This document shows positions 34,023-43,013 of a DNA stretch of 64,000 bases, one piece after another. A program made the position numbers and the translations under genes. The DNA lies in NCBI GenBank assembly GCA_031547305.1, contig JAVBSC010000042.1:1-64000 (forward strand), in the 5' to 3' direction. This DNA is from JAVBSC01 sp031547305. GTDB taxonomy: Bacteria; Desulfobacterota; Desulfovibrionia; Desulfovibrionales; Desulfovibrionaceae. The notes beneath the pieces were generated by a model. It made no database searches. It saw only the letters and a program-made list of their open reading frames with translations, and was not told the origin of the DNA. Each line of letters opens with the position of its first letter. Within the stretch, counting starts at the first letter, position 1.

Positions 34023-34070
34023 CTTTATCGCCTGTCCTGTTACGCCTGCGTAACAGGACAGGCGATAAAG
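34023..34070. repeat. Perfect 23-bp inverted repeat between binding-protein and permease genes
   Basis: The arms 34023-34045 and 34048-34070 are exact reverse complements with a two-base spacer; the inner part is CTGTTACGC-CT-GCGTAACAG. It lies in the 200-base gap of the peptide operon. Without a T-run it would act mainly as a stable mRNA 3' hairpin protecting the binding-protein message, or it is a mobile palindromic repeat. Confidence 0.85.
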
Positions 34071-34113
34071 AGTTCCAAGGGATAAGCCACTTGGCGGGGA
34101 GTTGGAGAGAAGA

Positions 34114-35691
34114 TTATTCCATTACCAGATCGCCGAAGCGGGGGTGGTTGAAGGGGTTGACGATATTGGTGAAGTTCTTGACTTTTTTATTGGCGCCCCA
34201 GGCGTGGGGTTCAAAGTGCAGGGGTATGTAGGCCGCGTCGTTGTAAAGAATGCGTTCGATTTCCTGGAGCATGGCGGTGCGTTTGGCCGGGTCGGTTTCC
34301 GACTGGCAGGCCAGGGCCAGCTCATCCACTTTTTTGTTGCAGTAGTTGCCGCTGTTGTAGGCGCCATAGCCCTTGGCCTTGTCCGGGCACATCATCAGGT
34401 ATTCGGTATAGTTGCCGGCGTCCTCGGTGTCCGGGTGCCAGCCGACCATCTGGATGTCCGCCACCTGGGCGTCGAATTCGTCCCAATACTGGGAGCGGGG
34501 CATGGTTTTGAGGCTGATCTTGATGTTGATCTTGGCCATCATGCTAACAAAGGCCTCGGCGATTTTCTCGTCGTTAATGTAGCGGTTGTTGGGCGCGATC
34601 ATGGAGAATTCCAGGCCTTTTTCGTAGCCGGCTTCCTTCATGAGCTGTTGAGCGCGCTCCAGGTTGTAGCGGGGCTTCAGATCCTTGACATAGCCGTCCA
34701 TGTCCGGCGGGATTTGCTCGCTGGTGGTAATGGTGCGGCCGCGCATGATTTTCTGCACGATGCCGGCGGTGTCCGTGGCCGCTATGATGGCTTCGCGCAC
34801 CTTGATGTTGGCCAGCTCCGGCCGGCGCTTCTGGTTCATCTGGATGGTGATGACGCGGGAACTGGGCATGGTTTCGAACTGGAGGTTCTTGTCGTTGGCG
34901 ACGCGGTCGTAGTCCTGGGTGGGCACGGGGTAGATCATGTCCACGGCGTTGGACAGCAAAGAGGCCACGCGGGTGGCGTCGGTCTTGATGGGCTGCAGCT
35001 CAAAGGTGGCTACGTTGCCGTGCGGCCCCCAGTAATCCGGGAAGTTTTTCAGCTTCAGGTGCACGCCCTGCTCGCGGGAAACCAGCATGAACGGGCCGGT
35101 GCCGGAAACATTGGCGTTGGCAAATGATGGTCCGGTTTTTTTGATCTGGTCCTTGGGCTCGCCGCGCTCGTCCGTGCCGGTGTAGAAAGCGCTGTCCATC
35201 ACAAAGAGATAGGTGACCATGTTCAGGACCAGGCCGTAGGGGCGGGTGGTGACCAGGTCAATGGTGTTGTCGTCGACGACCTTGGCCTCGCCGAACGGTT
35301 CGAACAGGGCTTTATAGTCCGGGGAAGTCTTCATGCGGGCCAGGGTCCAGGCCACGTCCTTGGCGGTCATGGGATTGCCGGAATGGAATTTGACGCCCTT
35401 GCGCAGGTGAAAGCGGTAGGTCAGGGGATCAATCTGCTCCCATTTTTCCGCCAGGCGGCCTTCCAGCTTCATGTCCTTGGTCCAGCGCAGCAGGGGATCA
35501 AAGCACCAGTTGGAGTAGGCTACGTTTTCCTCAGCAAGCTGGGCCTGGGGGTCCAGGGAGGTTGGGTCCGAAGATACGGCCACGCGGAAGTGCTTGTCCG
35601 GGGCGGCGGCAAAAGCGCTGGCGCAAAATACGGAGCTCAGTAGAGCCAAAACAAAGAAAAGCAACAGCTTACGGACAGACAATGCTTTCAT
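34114..35691 (-). CDS. Peptide ABC transporter periplasmic binding protein (SBP_bac_5)
   Basis: The 525-residue exported protein has a signal peptide ending ASAFAAAPD and family-5 binding-protein features: VAVSSDPTSLDPQ at the N-terminus, WKFHLRKG-like YRFHLRKGVKFHSG, and a C-terminal YNDAAYIPLHFEPHAW. AGGAG precedes the start. It is the first gene of the five-gene uptake operon. Ligand could be oligopeptides, dipeptides or another family-5 ligand such as a metal chelate; sequence alone does not decide. Confidence 0.92.
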   Translation of the reverse strand: MKALSVRKLLLFFVLALLSSVFCASAFAAAPDKHFRVAVSSDPTSLDPQAQLAEENVAYSNWCFDPLLRWTKDMKLEGRLAEKWEQIDPLTYRFHLRKGVKFHSGNPMTAKDVAWTLARMKTSPDYKALFEPFGEAKVVDDNTIDLVTTRPYGLVLNMVTYLFVMDSAFYTGTDERGEPKDQIKKTGPSFANANVSGTGPFMLVSREQGVHLKLKNFPDYWGPHGNVATFELQPIKTDATRVASLLSNAVDMIYPVPTQDYDRVANDKNLQFETMPSSRVITIQMNQKRRPELANIKVREAIIAATDTAGIVQKIMRGRTITTSEQIPPDMDGYVKDLKPRYNLERAQQLMKEAGYEKGLEFSMIAPNNRYINDEKIAEAFVSMMAKINIKISLKTMPRSQYWDEFDAQVADIQMVGWHPDTEDAGNYTEYLMMCPDKAKGYGAYNSGNYCNKKVDELALACQSETDPAKRTAMLQEIERILYNDAAYIPLHFEPHAWGANKKVKNFTNIVNPFNHPRFGDLVME

Positions 35692-35761
35692 GCGGGTTCT
35701 CCTGAAAGATTATGGTGACACAGGGAAGGAAAAACTTGCGGGTGGCTGATTTTGAAGTAAA

Positions 35762-36136
35762 TCAGGCAAAAAGTAAATAGGCCCAGAGCAGGATATTGGC
35801 GCAAATAGCCATGAGAACCGCTGCCGATCCCGCATCTTTGGCCTTTTTGACCAGGGGATGAAAACCGGGGCTTACCAAATCCGCCAGGCATTCCACAGCC
35901 AGGTTCAGAAGTTCAGCCACCATGACCACAAGCCAGGCCCCGGTCAGAAGCAAGGCCGTCGCTTTGGAAAAGCCCGCAACCCAAGCCATAAAGGGTATGA
36001 GAACCAGGACCAGGGTTTCTTGCTTGAAGGCGGTTTCCGAGTGAAAAGCGGCGCGCAGGCCTTGCAGGGAAAACCTGAAGGCCGCGAAGGCGTGGGCCAC
36101 ATGTCCTTTGGGAACTATCGGCGTTTGCTCTGGCAT
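35762..36136 (-). CDS. dgkA: Diacylglycerol kinase (DgkA family)
   Basis: The 124-residue membrane enzyme recycles diacylglycerol to phosphatidate or acts as undecaprenol kinase. It has three hydrophobic helices and the family core ELLNLAVECLADL followed by KKAKDAGSAAV; the usual Glu and Asp residues are present. ATG 36136 is chosen over TTG 36157, and it starts one base after the cheX stop. The PAP2 phosphatase gene nearby would act on related lipids. Confidence 0.9.
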   Translation of the reverse strand: MPEQTPIVPKGHVAHAFAAFRFSLQGLRAAFHSETAFKQETLVLVLIPFMAWVAGFSKATALLLTGAWLVVMVAELLNLAVECLADLVSPGFHPLVKKAKDAGSAAVLMAICANILLWAYLLFA

Positions 36137-36137
36137 G

Positions 36138-36611
36138 TCAGCTCTTTTGCGGCTCAAGGCAGAACTCCACGGTGAATTCCCCGGCCGCGCTGTTGAAGGG
36201 AATAGCCATGACTTTGGCGTGCGTCATGTGGGTGATGGTATGATTGTCTCCCGCGATTATAGAAGGGGTGGAACCTTGGAGCACCAAACCGTCTCCGGCC
36301 AGCCCGGCCCTGGCCTGGCCGGAGATCATGTTGGTCAGCTCGCCCACGGCGTCCTGAGCGTCTTTAATCGGATCCTCGATTTCCCCAAGCATGGCCGTGA
36401 CCAGGGCCATGGCGCTGGCCTTGGGAAAAGACACGGATATGGTGCCTCTGCATGGGCCGGTGACTCCGACAATAGCGGAAATATCCCCCCGGGCCGTATG
36501 GTTTTTCTTAATATAGGGTTTGCCGGGATTGGCGTCCAGGCTGGCCATGGTGCGCAGAATATTTGAGGTGGCCCTTATAAAATGTTTGGCTACAACTAAA
36601 TCCGGAAGCAT
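36138..36611 (-). CDS. cheX: CheX-like CheY-P phosphatase
   Basis: This 157-residue protein matches the CheC/CheX/FliY family. The single phosphatase helix contains the ExxN motif in DAVGELTNMISGQAR, and RGDISAIVGVTGPCRGTISVSF is the typical N-terminal strand set. It would dephosphorylate CheY-type receivers, such as those in this window. GGGGGA precedes the start, with a good promoter about 45 bases upstream. Confidence 0.88.
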   Translation of the reverse strand: MLPDLVVAKHFIRATSNILRTMASLDANPGKPYIKKNHTARGDISAIVGVTGPCRGTISVSFPKASAMALVTAMLGEIEDPIKDAQDAVGELTNMISGQARAGLAGDGLVLQGSTPSIIAGDNHTITHMTHAKVMAIPFNSAAGEFTVEFCLEPQKS

Positions 36612-36662
36612 GCAATCCCCCAGAAAAATAATCCGGACTAAAAACAGATCCGTAATATCGCT

Positions 36663-36691
36663 TACATAATAATAATGCCTCGTTCAGTCAA
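36663..36691 (-). promoter_or_regulatory. Sigma-70 promoter for cheX-dgkA
   Basis: On the minus strand TTGACT (36691-36686) and TATGTA (36668-36663) are 17 bases apart. The predicted start near 36656 gives a leader of about 45 bases to the cheX ATG at 36611. Confidence 0.6.
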
Positions 36692-36804
36692 ACTTAAAGG
36701 TCGCCCGGCTCTTTAGGTCCGCCGGCAAAAGCGTGGAAATTAATAAAGGCATGGATTCCAGCGTTCGCGGGGAGGACGGGGTGATAGTAACGCAGCGGAA
36801 TTTT

Positions 36805-37545
36805 TCACCTGTCATTTCCATGTGCGCTGGAAGTCATGCATTTTCTGTCTTTTTTCGGATTTGCCGGTTTTCTTGTGGCTTGATTCCCTAGGGACGGCCG
36901 GGTAAAGACTTCGGCTTTCGTCAGTATTGCCAGCACAATCGGATTAATCCGTTTGAACAAAATATTTTCCATGCGCCAGAACAAAAATCCGATCAGCAGT
37001 CCAGCCAGCCAGCCGGCCAGGACATCGCTGGGAAAATGTTTGCCCAGGTACAACCGGGAATAGCCGGACGCAGCCGGTATGACGTATACAGCCGGGGAAA
37101 AGGCCGGCCAGAAGCGGGCCACCAGGAAGGCCATGGCCATGGAGTTCACGGCATGGGCGGAATAGAATGACTCCCCGCCGTCCAGGCCGCTTTGGTGGTC
37201 CCAGGGCCTTTGAATCCACTGGTCCTTGCCTTTGTAATAATCATAGCGGTAAATGCCGGGCATGAAGGCGGAGGGTCTGGTTCTGTCCACCTCATGCTTA
37301 GTGATGCGCGTGGAGTTGTCCGCAAGCAGGACGGCCAGGACTATGATGAGGCAGCGGGTGATTACCGGGGCGGAGGCGACAAGCCCCTTGCGCCAGACGT
37401 ACAGTCCCAGGCAAAAAAGCGAGGAGCAGACCAGCGCGCTGGTGGAGGAGCAAAACCGCATGATCCCGTTGAGATGCTCGCTGTGGCCATGCACGTTTAT
37501 CAGGTAAAGGAGTTTTGTGTCCAGAGCGAGCAGGGAATCCAGCAT
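36805..37545 (-). CDS. PAP2-family membrane phosphatase
   Basis: The 246-residue integral membrane protein carries the three PAP2 motifs: KHEVDRTRP, FYSAHAVNS (a YSAH variant of PSGH) and SRLYLGKHFPSDVLAG with the catalytic His and Asp. Such enzymes dephosphorylate undecaprenyl pyrophosphate or phosphatidate at the periplasmic face. The start at 37545 is the first Met that gives a normal N-terminus. A basic tail of some 30 residues follows the last helix. Confidence 0.86.
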   Translation of the reverse strand: MLDSLLALDTKLLYLINVHGHSEHLNGIMRFCSSTSALVCSSLFCLGLYVWRKGLVASAPVITRCLIIVLAVLLADNSTRITKHEVDRTRPSAFMPGIYRYDYYKGKDQWIQRPWDHQSGLDGGESFYSAHAVNSMAMAFLVARFWPAFSPAVYVIPAASGYSRLYLGKHFPSDVLAGWLAGLLIGFLFWRMENILFKRINPIVLAILTKAEVFTRPSLGNQATRKPANPKKDRKCMTSSAHGNDR

Positions 37546-37621
37546 CAGCAGTCCGGTTTTTTTACAAAAAACGCGCCCGGAGCATCCCCGCACAAGGGGA
37601 AAGCCGCCAGGGCGCGGTGAT

Positions 37622-37975
37622 TTACTGGGCGTTCCGGGTAAGGTAATCTTGGACCGCGGCCACAGTAGCTGTGGCGTCACGCTGAAAAGCCGCCTGAGCC
37701 GCGCCCAGCCTGGTCTGGTCCGCCCTGTCTTTAGCCGCGTGCTCCAGGGCCAGAGCGCTCTGATACAATCCGTCACTGCCGACGGTGCCGGCCAATCCCT
37801 TTATGGTATGGGCGAAACGCTCCAGAGATTCCATGTCTCCGGCGGCGATCAATTTAGCGCTTTCTTCTCCGGCCGCCGCGTTATCTTTTACAAATCTGTC
37901 CAAGATCTTACAATATAATTTATTGTTGCCGCCCAACCTGGACAGGGCGGTTTCAGCGTTCAGGTCCACTTCCAT
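37622..37975 (-). CDS. Free-standing histidine phosphotransfer (HPt) protein
   Basis: The 117-residue protein is essentially one HPt domain with the phospho-acceptor His56 in FAHTIKGLAGTVG. Its opening, ALSRLGGNNKLYCKILDRF, closely parallels ALARLGNNKKLYLRLLRQF in the HPt of the hybrid kinase at 2897-6328. AAGGAG lies unusually close to the ATG at 37975. Two hybrid kinases in the window lack an HPt of their own, so this protein is a candidate relay partner for them; that link is inference. Confidence 0.85.
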   Translation of the reverse strand: MEVDLNAETALSRLGGNNKLYCKILDRFVKDNAAAGEESAKLIAAGDMESLERFAHTIKGLAGTVGSDGLYQSALALEHAAKDRADQTRLGAAQAAFQRDATATVAAVQDYLTRNAQ

Positions 37976-38121
37976 ACTCCTTTGAGATGGCTGGCGCGGC
38001 GCCGGAAAAGAACATTCAGCTCGCGCCCAAGGCCCGTCGGTGGGCATATTTTTTACAGCTAACCTTTTTCCCGCGTACTTTCCAGCATTTTTACAAAGGA
38101 TCGGAATATTGCCGGGGAAGC

Positions 38122-38143
38122 GGAGCGGATTGACTCTGAGACG
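38122..38143 (+). repeat. Dispersed hairpin repeat, family 1, copy 2
   Basis: GGAGCGGATTGACTCTGAGA followed by CG shares the GGAGCGGA-TGAC-TGAGA frame with the other copies, though its stem is imperfect. The adjacent block 38149-38190 matches 28511-28547. Confidence 0.45.
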
Positions 38144-38250
38144 CCCGCTATGGCGCTTAACGGCGAAGCAAGTCTCGCCCGCGCCTACGCGGCGGCTCCG
38201 GGGAGGACAGCGCCCCACCCGGGGGAGAGACATTTCATAGATGAAATGCC

Positions 38251-39786
38251 TTAGTTTTCCCGCCTGTCCAGGGCGCGGCAGTTCACCGCCTCGGCCAGAT
38301 GGGGCACGGCAATGGCGTCACTGCCCTCCAAATCCGCTATAGTCCTGGCAATACGCAGAATCCGGGTGTAGGCACGGGCGGAAAGGGCCAGGCTTTCCAC
38401 CGCCTTGCCCAGAAATTGCTGCCCCTGGGCATCCAGGCGGCAATGTTTTTCCAGGGCCTTGCCGGCCAGATCCGCGTTGCGGCGCATTTTTGTGCCGCTG
38501 TAGCGGATGTTCTGCAAGGCTCCGGCCGCCAGGATGCGCTCGCGCATGGCAGCGGAATCCTGACCCGGCCCGGCTTCGGCCCGCAAATCCTCGTAAGGCA
38601 CGGCCGGCACTTCCACATGCAGGTCAATGCGGTCCAGAAGCGGGCCGGAAAGTTTGGCGCGGTAACGCTGCCGGTCCGCCGGCGCGCAGGTGCAGCTTTT
38701 GCGCTGGTCAGTGAAGTATCCGCAGGGGCAGGGATTCATGGCCGCCACCAGCATGAAGCTGGCAGGAAAAGTCAAAGCCTGGGCGGCCCGGGAAATGGTC
38801 ACACGGCCGTCCTCCATGGGTTGGCGCAGCACCTCCAGGGCTGGCTTACGGAATTCAGGCAGTTCGTCCAGGAACAAAACCCCCCGGTGCGCCAGAGAAA
38901 CTTCCCCCGGCCTGGGAAAAGCCCCGCCTCCGGCCAGGCCCATGTCGGAAATGGTATGGTGCGGCGAGCGGAAAGGCCGGCGCAGGATCACGGACTGTCC
39001 GCTTTCCAACAGGCCTGCCACGCTGTAAATTTTGGTCACTTCCAAGGCCTCGTCAAAGGACAGGGGCTGGAGCACGCTGGGAATGCGCTGGGCCAGCATG
39101 GTCTTGCCGCTGCCCGGCGGGCCCAGAAAAAGCAGGTTATGACCGCCGGCGGCGGCGATTTCTATGACCCTTTTGGCGTGCTCCTGGCCCTTTACCTCCG
39201 CGAAGTCCAGGCCGGGGCCGCTGAATTGCTCGTCCCAATCCGGCAGGCAGGCGGGCTCCGGCTCCAGGCGCGCTTCGCCGCTCAAAAAAGAGATTGCCTG
39301 GGGCAGGGAGTTCAGGCCGTAAACCGGCAGGCCTTCCACCACGGCGGCTTCGGCGGCGTTGGCTTTGGGCAGCAACAGCCCCCTGGCTCCGCGGGATCGG
39401 GCCAGGATGGCCACTGGCAGCGCGCCGGGCACGGGCCGGAGTTCCCCGGTCAGGGACAGTTCGCCCAAAAAGAAAAAGCCGTTCAGGCTTTCCGGCGGCA
39501 CAAGCCCGCCGGCCGCAAGCAGACCCAGGGCCAGCGGCAGATCGTAGCCCGTGCCGGCCTTGCGGCGATCCGCCGGGGCCAGGTTTACGGTGATCCGGCC
39601 TCCGGGAAGGCGCAAATTACAGTTGCGCAGGGCCGTAAAAACCCGTTCCCTGGCTTCCTTTACGGCGCCTTCGGCCAGGCCCACCATGCTGAAGCTGGGC
39701 ATGCCGGAGCGCGTGAAATCCACTTCCAGATCCACCTGAAAGGCATCCACGCCGTGCAGAGCGCCGCAAAAAGTTTTGACTATCAA
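38251..39786 (-). CDS. comM: ComM/YifB AAA+ ATPase (Mg-chelatase-like)
   Basis: The 511-residue protein has an N-terminal Lon-like ChlI domain (MVGLAEGAVKEARERV), Walker A LGPPGSGKTML near residue 215, Walker B GVLFLDELPEF and the Cys-containing NPCPCGYFTDQRKSCTC. ComM is a hexameric helicase-like motor that extends branch migration during natural transformation in other bacteria; the role here is not shown. The TTG start at 39786 is supported by a TTGA overlap with the upstream stop and by the family N-terminus IVKTFCGALHGVDA. Confidence 0.92.
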   Translation of the reverse strand: MIVKTFCGALHGVDAFQVDLEVDFTRSGMPSFSMVGLAEGAVKEARERVFTALRNCNLRLPGGRITVNLAPADRRKAGTGYDLPLALGLLAAGGLVPPESLNGFFFLGELSLTGELRPVPGALPVAILARSRGARGLLLPKANAAEAAVVEGLPVYGLNSLPQAISFLSGEARLEPEPACLPDWDEQFSGPGLDFAEVKGQEHAKRVIEIAAAGGHNLLFLGPPGSGKTMLAQRIPSVLQPLSFDEALEVTKIYSVAGLLESGQSVILRRPFRSPHHTISDMGLAGGGAFPRPGEVSLAHRGVLFLDELPEFRKPALEVLRQPMEDGRVTISRAAQALTFPASFMLVAAMNPCPCGYFTDQRKSCTCAPADRQRYRAKLSGPLLDRIDLHVEVPAVPYEDLRAEAGPGQDSAAMRERILAAGALQNIRYSGTKMRRNADLAGKALEKHCRLDAQGQQFLGKAVESLALSARAYTRILRIARTIADLEGSDAIAVPHLAEAVNCRALDRREN

Positions 39787-40262
39787 TGCACGCCCGGCAG
39801 GCCGTGTTCGCGCAAAATCGCGTCGCAACAGCCCAGGTGGTAGCAGGCGTGGCGGATCAGCGAGACAATGGCGTTTTGATTGGTAGCGTGCTGGTTGCGG
39901 TACCTTGAAAGAACTTCGTGTTTGTCGGCCAGCGTCGCCGTGGACTGCCCGTCCAGAAAGGCATTGACCATGTCCTTCATGCTGGCGGCTAATTGGCGCA
40001 CTTCGTCTTTGCTGGGGCCTTTTTCCGGCGTCTGCTTGAACATGACCACGTCAGCCGGGTAAAGAGTCTGTTTGGAAGACGCGCCTTCCGGCAGGGCAAA
40101 AAATTCCACGCAGGCGAAGGTGTGGAAAAATTGCTGCCAGACAACATAGCCGCCGGCTTTTTTATTCCACAGCCCGTCCGGGAAGATTTCGACCTGTTTG
40201 AGCAGCAGGTCGTGGAAGCGGTTAAATTCAGCGCGAAAAGATTCAATCACCGGATCCCGCAT
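39783..40262 (-). CDS. DinB-like four-helix protein
   Basis: The 159-residue protein resembles the DinB/DUF664 superfamily of putative metal-dependent enzymes. Candidate metal ligands are the His in QQFFHTFACVEFF and the pair in IRHACYHLGCCDAIL near the C-terminus. AGGGGA precedes ATG 40262. It is translationally coupled to comM by the TTGA overlap and lies 25 bases from lepB. Function unknown; a thiol-transfer role is known for some relatives. Confidence 0.72.
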   Translation of the reverse strand: MRDPVIESFRAEFNRFHDLLLKQVEIFPDGLWNKKAGGYVVWQQFFHTFACVEFFALPEGASSKQTLYPADVVMFKQTPEKGPSKDEVRQLAASMKDMVNAFLDGQSTATLADKHEVLSRYRNQHATNQNAIVSLIRHACYHLGCCDAILREHGLPGVH

Positions 40263-40287
40263 GTTAAATCCCCTTGGTTTTAATCGC

Positions 40288-40914
40288 CTAATGCACAGCC
40301 ATGCCCAAACGGCTCCAGCGCAGACCGGTGGGCGGATAGCCGGAATCTCCGGCGTCTCCGGCGGCAGAGCCCCAGGACCAGTAAATGCGCCAGGCCTTGC
40401 CGCGTATGGAATCGCGGTCCACAAAGCCCCAGTAGCGGGAATCTTTGGAATCGTCCCGATTGTCGCCAAGAACGTAATATTTGTTCGGCGGCACGGTCAC
40501 TGGCGGGAAGTTGTCACGCTCCTTGCGAATGAATTTATCCACATGCCGGACATAGGGTTCGTCCACCTTCACGCCGTTGCGGTACAGGACTTTGTCGCGC
40601 ATTTCCAGCGTATCGCCCGGCAGCCCGACGATGCGCTTGATAAAGTCCATATCCGGGTTTTCCGGGTAGGGGAAGACGATGATGTCGCCGATGGCCGGAT
40701 CCCAGACATCGATGACCCTTTTGGTCACAAAGGGTATTTTTACGCCGTAGCTGAATTTGTTCACCAGCAGGCGGTCGCCGATAAGCAGGGTGTTCAGCAT
40801 GGAGCCTGAAGGAATCTGATAGGCCTGGACGATAAAGGTGCGAATGATCATAGCCAGGATTACGGCAATGACCAGAGCTTCGCCATATTCCCGCCACAGC
40901 GGTTTTGCGTGCAT
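40288..40914 (-). CDS. lepB: Signal peptidase I
   Basis: LepB cleaves signal peptides at the periplasmic face. One N-terminal helix (ALVIAVILAMIIRTFIV) is followed by the catalytic Ser in QIPSGSMLNTL and the Lys in DMDFIKRIVGLPGD; the C-terminal GDNRDDSKDSRYWGFV is standard. ATG 40914 with AGGAG at eight bases is preferred, but ATG 40950, 12 codons earlier, also has a GGGG site. It follows lepA, the classical lepA-lepB pairing. Confidence 0.95.
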   Translation of the reverse strand: MHAKPLWREYGEALVIAVILAMIIRTFIVQAYQIPSGSMLNTLLIGDRLLVNKFSYGVKIPFVTKRVIDVWDPAIGDIIVFPYPENPDMDFIKRIVGLPGDTLEMRDKVLYRNGVKVDEPYVRHVDKFIRKERDNFPPVTVPPNKYYVLGDNRDDSKDSRYWGFVDRDSIRGKAWRIYWSWGSAAGDAGDSGYPPTGLRWSRLGMAVH

Positions 40915-41125
40915 GTTTAAAATCTCCTGCAACAGTTGGGGCCAGTCCATTTTTTACGCCCCGCATGGAAAAAATTGAATTACTTAATTTGCTGGCTAAA
41001 TGATATTGTGTTCCGGATTTCCGCCTATACCGGCTAAAAAACTGCGCGCGCCAGAACAGTAGATTTTTTATCCCCACATGAACGGATTGCGGATGGGGGG
41101 CCGGGGAGGGCAGGCGCGGCCCCCT

Positions 41126-42931
41126 CTAGTCGTCTCCGGGTTTGAGGGCGGCCAGAAAGGCTTCCTGGGGCAGTTCCACGTTACCCATGCGTTTCATGCG
41201 CTTTTTGCCTTCTTTTTGCTTTTCCAGCAGTTTGCGCTTGCGGGTAATATCGCCGCCGTAGCATTTTGCCAGGACGTTTTTGCCCAGGGGGGAGTTGCGT
41301 TCCCTGGCAATGACCTTGTTGCCGATTGCGGCCTGGATGATCACTTCAAAAAGCTGGCGCGGGATGGCGCGTTTAAGCTTTAAGGCCACGGCCCTGCCCT
41401 GATGGTAAGCTTTATCCTTATGCACTATTACGGCCAGCGCGTCTACCGGATCGCCGTTGATCATAATGTCCAGCCTTACCAGATCCGCTTCCCGGTAGTC
41501 TATAAACTCGTAATCCATGGAAGCGTAGCCGCGGGTGCCGGATTTCAGGCGGTCAAAGAAGTCGTAGACTATTTCCGCAAAGGGCAGCTCATAGGTAATG
41601 ATCACCCGGCTGGCCGTGAGGTAGCGCATGTCTTTTTGCCGGCCGCGCTTTTCCTCGCAAAGCTTGAAGACGTTGCCCAGGTACTCGCCGGGCACGTGGA
41701 TGTCCATGAGCACGTACGGCTCGTAAAAGGCACTGATGCGGACGGCGTCCGGCAGTTTGGCCGGGTTGTCGATCATCTGGATTTTGCCGTCCGTGCCGAG
41801 CACTTTGTAAACCACGGAAGGCGCGGTGGCGATGAGATCCACCTGGAACTCGCGCTCCAGGCGTTCCTGGATGATCTCCATGTGCAAAAGGCCCAAAAAG
41901 CCGCAACGAAAGCCGAAGCCCAGAGCCTGGGATGTTTCCGGCTCAAAGGAAAAGGCCGCGTCGTTGAGTTGGAGTTTTTCCAGGGCGAACTTGAGCTGTT
42001 CGTAGTCCGCGTTGTCCGTGGGGTAGAGACCGCAGAAAACCATGGGCTTCACTTCTTTGAAGCCGGGGACTGGTGCGGCTGCCGGATTGGCGGCCAGGGT
42101 GATGGTGTCGCCCACGCGGGCATCGCCGAGCTGCTTGATGTTGGCGCATAAAAAGCCGACCTCGCCGGCGCTGAAACTGGGGATATCCACCTGCTCCGGC
42201 GAAAAGGCGCCCAGGCGCAGCACCTCGTATTCCACACCGGTGGAGAACAGGCGGATGCGGTCGCCTTTACGCAACGTGCCGTCCATGATTCGAAAGAGCA
42301 CAATCACCCCCTGGTAGGAATCGTACCAGGAGTCGAAAATAAGGGCTTTCAGGGGCGCCGCCGGGTCGCCTTCCGGCGGCGGCAGGCGGTCCACAATGGC
42401 GTCCAGAACCTCGGATACGCCCAATCCCGTCTTGGCGCTGATGGCGATGGCCTGGGAGCAGTCCAGGCCTATGCCATCCTCTATCTCCGCCTTGACCCTT
42501 TGTGGGTCCGCGCTGGGCAGATCCACCTTGTTGAGCAGGGGGATGATTTCATGGTCGTGGTCCAGGGCCAGGTAGACATTGGCCAGAGTCTGGGCCTCCA
42601 CGCCCTGGGAGGCGTCCACCACCAGGAGCGCGCCTTCGCATGCGGCCAGAGAACGCGAAACTTCATAGTTGAAGTCCACGTGTCCGGGGGTGTCGATAAG
42701 GTTCAGGATATAGTCGCGGCCGTTGTGCGCTTTGTAGGGAATGCGCACGGTCTGGGCTTTGATGGTGATGCCCCGCTCGCGTTCCAGATCCATGCGATCC
42801 AGGTACTGCTCGCGACGTTCGCGCTCGCCGACCAGGCCGGTAAGCTCCAGAATGCGGTCGGCCAGGGTGGACTTGCCGTGGTCAATATGGGCTATGATAC
42901 TGAAATTTCTTATGTGTTCCTGCCTGGGCAT
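41126..42931 (-). CDS. lepA: Elongation factor 4 (back-translocase)
   Basis: LepA/EF4 is a ribosome-associated GTPase. The 601-residue length is standard. G1 is AHIDHGKSTLADRI, G2 region RGITIKAQTV, G3 DTPGHVDF, and G4 is NKVDLP. The C-terminal domain is complete with KGKKRMKRMG-like ending KRMKRMGNVELPQEAF. AAGGTG precedes the ATG. A 211-base spacer separates it from lepB, longer than in enteric bacteria. Confidence 0.97.
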   Translation of the reverse strand: MPRQEHIRNFSIIAHIDHGKSTLADRILELTGLVGERERREQYLDRMDLERERGITIKAQTVRIPYKAHNGRDYILNLIDTPGHVDFNYEVSRSLAACEGALLVVDASQGVEAQTLANVYLALDHDHEIIPLLNKVDLPSADPQRVKAEIEDGIGLDCSQAIAISAKTGLGVSEVLDAIVDRLPPPEGDPAAPLKALIFDSWYDSYQGVIVLFRIMDGTLRKGDRIRLFSTGVEYEVLRLGAFSPEQVDIPSFSAGEVGFLCANIKQLGDARVGDTITLAANPAAAPVPGFKEVKPMVFCGLYPTDNADYEQLKFALEKLQLNDAAFSFEPETSQALGFGFRCGFLGLLHMEIIQERLEREFQVDLIATAPSVVYKVLGTDGKIQMIDNPAKLPDAVRISAFYEPYVLMDIHVPGEYLGNVFKLCEEKRGRQKDMRYLTASRVIITYELPFAEIVYDFFDRLKSGTRGYASMDYEFIDYREADLVRLDIMINGDPVDALAVIVHKDKAYHQGRAVALKLKRAIPRQLFEVIIQAAIGNKVIARERNSPLGKNVLAKCYGGDITRKRKLLEKQKEGKKRMKRMGNVELPQEAFLAALKPGDD

Positions 42932-43013
42932 GTGTCACCTTGCGGATAAAGCTTAAAACGGATGCGCACAGCTTTGCCACGCCCGGCCGAAAAAGGCAAA
43001 TGGAGACTTAAAG

